Shown here in pieces: positions 60,875-64,000 of a DNA stretch of 64,000 nt. The first letter of the stretch is position 1; each line of letters starts with the position of its first letter. Source of the DNA: VAZQ01 sp963817015 (lineage in GTDB: Bacteria; Pseudomonadota; Alphaproteobacteria; Rhizobiales; Xanthobacteraceae); the NCBI GenBank assembly GCA_963817015.1, contig CAWFMV010000019.1, forward strand, positions 558,001-622,000, read 5' to 3'. The translations under genes and the position numbers were made by a program. The notes beneath the pieces are model-generated. The model was not told where the DNA came from and made no database searches. It was given only the letters and a program-made list of their open reading frames with translations.

Positions 60875-62045
60875 ATGACGACGATGCCCTCTGCGCGGCC
60901 ATCCGTGCCGCATTTCTCCTCCGGCCCCTGCGCCAAGCGCCCCGGCTGGAGCCTCCAAGCCCTCACCGACGCGGTTCTCGGTCGCTCGCACCGCTCGAAG
61001 ATCGGCAAGGCGAAGCTCAAGCGCGCCATCGATCTGACCCGCGAGATCCTCGGCGTCCCGGCCGACTATCGAATCGGCATCGTGCCGGCGTCCGATACGG
61101 GCGCGGTCGAGATGGCGCTGTGGTCGCTGCTGGGCGCCCGGCCGGTCACCATGGTGGCCTGGGAATCGTTCGGCGAAGGCTGGGTGACCGACGTTGCCAA
61201 GCAGCTCAAGCTCAAGGACGTCAAAACGCTCAAGGCCGGCTATGGCGAGCTGCCGGATCTCGGCAAGATCGATTTCGCGACCGACGTGGTGTTCACCTGG
61301 AACGGCACCACCTCGGGCGTGCGCGTGCCCAATGCCGATTGGATCCCGGCCGACCGGGCGGGCCTGACCATCTGCGACGCCACCTCGGCCTGCTTCTCGC
61401 AGCCGCTCGATTTCCCCAAGCTCGATGTCGTGACCTTCTCCTGGCAGAAGGCGCTCGGCGGCGAAGCCGCGCACGGCATGCTGATCCTCTCGCCGCGCGC
61501 GGTCGAGCGCCTCACGACCTATACGCCGCCGTGGCCGTTGCCGAAGATCTTCCGCCTGACCAACAACGGCAAGCTGATCGAAGGCATGTTCGACGGCGAG
61601 ACCATCAACACGCCGTCGATGCTGTGCGTCGAGGACTATCTCGACGCGCTCAATTGGGCGCAAATCGGTCGGCGGCCTCAAGGGCCTGATCGCGCGCTCT
61701 GACGCCAACACCAAGGTGATCGCCGACTGGGTCGCGCGCACGCCCTGGATCGACTTTCTGGCCAAGGATCCGGCGATCCGCTCCAACACCTCGGTGTGCC
61801 TGAAGGTCGTCGATCCGGCCGTCACGGCGCTTGCGGCCGACGCGCAGGCGGCTTTCGTGAAGTCGCTTGCGGCGGCGCTCGAGAAGGAAGACGTCGCCTA
61901 CGACATCGACGCCTATCGCGATGCGCCACCAGGCCTGCGCATCTGGTGCGGCGCGACCGTCGAAGCCCGCGATGTCGAAGCGCTGACGCAGTGGCTCGAT
62001 TGGGCCTTCGCCAAGACCAAGGACGCGCTGGCGAAGGCGGCGTGA
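60875..62045 (+). CDS. serC: Phosphoserine aminotransferase, one frameshift
   Basis: About 390 residues when joined. PLP-dependent fold type I enzyme of the second step of serine biosynthesis, of the SerC form found in alphaproteobacteria (SSGPCAKRPGWSLQAL start). PLP Lys192 in SWQKALGGEAAHG, phosphate and substrate region VFTWNGTTSGVRVPN. The frame breaks near 61665 (DALNWAQ then VGGLKGLIARSDANTKVI); the end WLDWAFAKTKDALAKAA is normal. Directly upstream of serA. Confidence 0.93.
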
Positions 62046-62142
62046 GCGCGCGCTCGCGTCAGCAAGGCGCGCAGGGCTCCAGTCTGCCTACCGCCACACA
62101 CTGGCCTCTCACAATGACACTCCACGATATCGGATAAATGCC

Positions 62143-63724
62143 ATGGCCCCCAGGGTTCTGATTTCCGATGCGCTTTCCGACGCCGCCGTGCAGATCTTCA
62201 AGGATCGCGGCATCGACACCGTTTTCCAGCCCAAGCTCGGCGCCGACAAGGACAAGCTCGCCGAGATGATCGGCGACTTCGACGGCCTTGCCATCCGCTC
62301 CGCCACCAAGGTGACGGCGAAGCTTCTGGAGAAAGCCAAGAAGCTGCGGGTGGTCGGCCGCGCCGGCATCGGCGTCGACAACGTCGACATTCCGGCGGCG
62401 ACCGCCAAGGGCGTGATCGTGATGAACACGCCGTTCGGCAATTCGATCACCACCGCCGAGCACGCCATCACGCTGATGCTCGCGCTGGCGCGTCAGATCC
62501 CGCAGGCCGACGCTTCGACGCAGGCCGGCAAATGGGAGAAGAACCGCTTCATGGGGGTCGAGATCACCGCCAAGACGCTCGGCGTCATCGGCTGCGGCAA
62601 TATCGGCTCGATCGTGGCCGACCGCGGCCACGGCCTGCGCATGAAGGTGATCGCCTACGATCCGTTCCTGTCGCCCGAGCGCGCGCGCGATCTTGGAGTC
62701 GAGAAGGTCGATCTTCCGGAACTGTTCAAGCGCGCCGACTTCATCACGCTGCACACGCCGCTGACCGACAAGACCAAGAACATCGTCGATGCCACTGCGA
62801 TCGCGACGATGAAGAAGGGCGTGCGCATCATCAATTGTGCGCGCGGCGGGCTGGTCGACGAGCAGGCGCTGCGGCAGGCGCTCGATTCCGGGCAGGTCGC
62901 GGGCGCGGCCTTCGACGTGTTCGTCGAGGAGCCGGCGACGGCCAATCCGCTGTTCGGCCATCCCAACGTGGTGTGCACGCCGCATCTCGGTGCCTCCACC
63001 ACGGAGGCGCAGGAGAACGTGGCGCTGCAGGTGGCCGAGCAGATGTCGGACTATCTGTTGACCGGCGCCATCACCAACGCGGTCAATTTCCCCTCGATCA
63101 CCGCCGAGGAGGCGCCCAGGCTCAAGCCGTTCGTGGCGCTCGCCGAGAAGCTCGGCTCGTTCGCCGGCCAGCTCACCGAGACCGGCATCACCAAAGTGCA
63201 GATCGCCTATCGAGGGCGCGGTCGCCGGGATGAACACCAAGGCGCTGACGTCGGCGGCGATCGCCGGCCTGCTGCGGCCGATGCTGCAGGACGTCAATGT
63301 CGTCTCGGCGCCGATCATCGCCAAGGAGCGCGGCATCGTGGTCGAGGAGGTGACGCGCGAGGCTGCCGGCGATTACGAGAGCCTGATCACCGTGACGATC
63401 GTGACCGAGCGCCAGTCGCGTCACGTGTCGGGAACGGTCTTTGCCGATGGCCGCCCGCGCATCGTCAACATCAAGGGCATCCGCATGGACGCCGAGTTCG
63501 GCCCGTCGATGATCTACATCACCAATCTCGACAAGCCGGGCTTCATCGGCAAGTTCTCCTCGACGCTGGGCGACGCCGGCATCAACATCGCGACCTTCCA
63601 TGTCGGCCGCGAGGCGCCGGGCGGCAATGCCATCGCGCTGATCGAGATCGACGGCGAGCTGCCGCCCGACGTGCTCGCCAAGGTACGCGCGCTGCCGCAG
63701 GTGCAGCAGGCGCGGCCGCTGTAG
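62143..63724 (+). CDS. serA: D-3-phosphoglycerate dehydrogenase, one frameshift
   Basis: About 527 residues when joined, the long form. First step of serine biosynthesis. NAD fold GVIGCGNIGSIVADRGHG, catalytic Arg in NCARGGLVDEQALR, Glu in DVFVEEP, His in TPHLGAST. Then a substrate-site domain (AVNFPSITAEEAPRLKPF), a break near 63215, and the ASB domain (MNTKALTSAAIAGLLRPMLQ) with the ACT domain at the end (MIYITNLDKPGFIGKFSSTL). The ACT domain implies serine feedback. Paired with serC. Confidence 0.95.
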
Positions 63725-64000
63725 TTCTGATCAGTGTTAATTCTGGCCATGCTCGCGGGCCGCGAAATGGCGCGGCGGGTCGTCGCGTCGGTCGAGATGA
63801 GGCAGTTTATTACCGCCAAGTGTCATGGGATTGACTCGACACATTCTCCAATGAGCTGTGGGCATTGCGGATCATCGCCGCGATATCGCCCCGAGATTGC
63901 CTTTTAGTGATCTGATTCATCGGGCCTGCTCCGCTTACCAAGCCAGGGAGAGGGGCGGCTGCCCGATGTCGGCTGCCTAAGGGTCGTGCTTGGCCCCCAT
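63725..64000. other. Window end with no supported gene
   Basis: About 275 bases after serA. I see no hairpin terminator with a T tract and no open frame of known protein. The next gene probably starts beyond the window. Confidence 0.4.

Overview
The window reads as chromosomal DNA of a GC-rich alphaproteobacterium of the order Hyphomicrobiales, most like the Bradyrhizobium/Rhodopseudomonas/Xanthobacteraceae group. The grounds are the rplY-pth-ychF-MaoC-MaoC order, the many TctC/Bug and branched-chain-type uptake genes, the CO-dehydrogenase-type molybdenum hydroxylase, the bfd-bfr pair, the Omp31-like porins and short palindromic intergenic repeats typical of that group. I see no rRNA, tRNA, CRISPR array, transposase, phage gene or plasmid function. 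Many genes, including ones expected to be essential or strongly conserved (ychF, serA, serC), are split by single-base frameshifts whose two halves join into a normal protein. This points to indel errors in a draft sequence more than to gene decay. Split genes are reported as one locus, with the approximate break given.

Layout. 0.1-7.4 kb: housekeeping block (ubiK-like, rplY, pth, ychF), then two MaoC hydratases and an MFS carrier, a PilZ protein and small unknowns. 7.8-12.1 kb: exported proteins, a dienelactone-hydrolase-like enzyme and a tandem pair of amino-acid-type binding proteins, one without a signal peptide. 12.2-15.8 kb: livHMGF branched-chain-type ABC importer on the minus strand, without its own binding protein. 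16-19.5 kb: cupin, FAD monooxygenase, and a cytochrome b / molybdopterin oxidoreductase pair. 20.5-27.7 kb: enzymes of small-molecule metabolism on the plus strand (two hydroxyisobutyrate-dehydrogenase-like genes, GlcG-like protein, M24 peptidase-like protein, a short PEP-synthase-like protein, two D-2-hydroxyacid dehydrogenases). 36.7-27.9 kb: a nine-gene minus-strand run (D-2-hydroxyacid dehydrogenase, coxM/coxS/coxL-type hydroxylase, cyclase, HIT, HisD-like, SDR, lipocalin-like) that looks like one catabolic operon.

36.8-41.5 kb: SDR, aroE, then four tandem paralogues of a small exported protein built of two related halves, with hairpin terminators after three of them. 41.8-45.8 kb: a nitrate/cyanate-type ABC importer followed by cyanase (cynS), a coherent cyanate-use operon. 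45.9-55.4 kb: TPR protein, two TctC/Bug binding proteins around a secreted amidohydrolase, class II aldolase, a TIR-domain membrane protein and an FMN alpha-hydroxy-acid oxidase. 56.2-63.7 kb: glmM, bfd-bfr iron storage, two outer-membrane beta-barrel proteins, and serC-serA for serine synthesis.

The most unusual items are the four-gene exported paralogue array, the TIR-transmembrane protein, the short dikinase-like protein that lacks a substrate domain, twin hairpins with poly-G loops downstream of a small exported protein, two closely spaced palindromes upstream of glmM, and the signal-less binding-protein paralogue. None can be shown to be a new system from sequence alone. Frameshift positions are estimates to about 20 bases.
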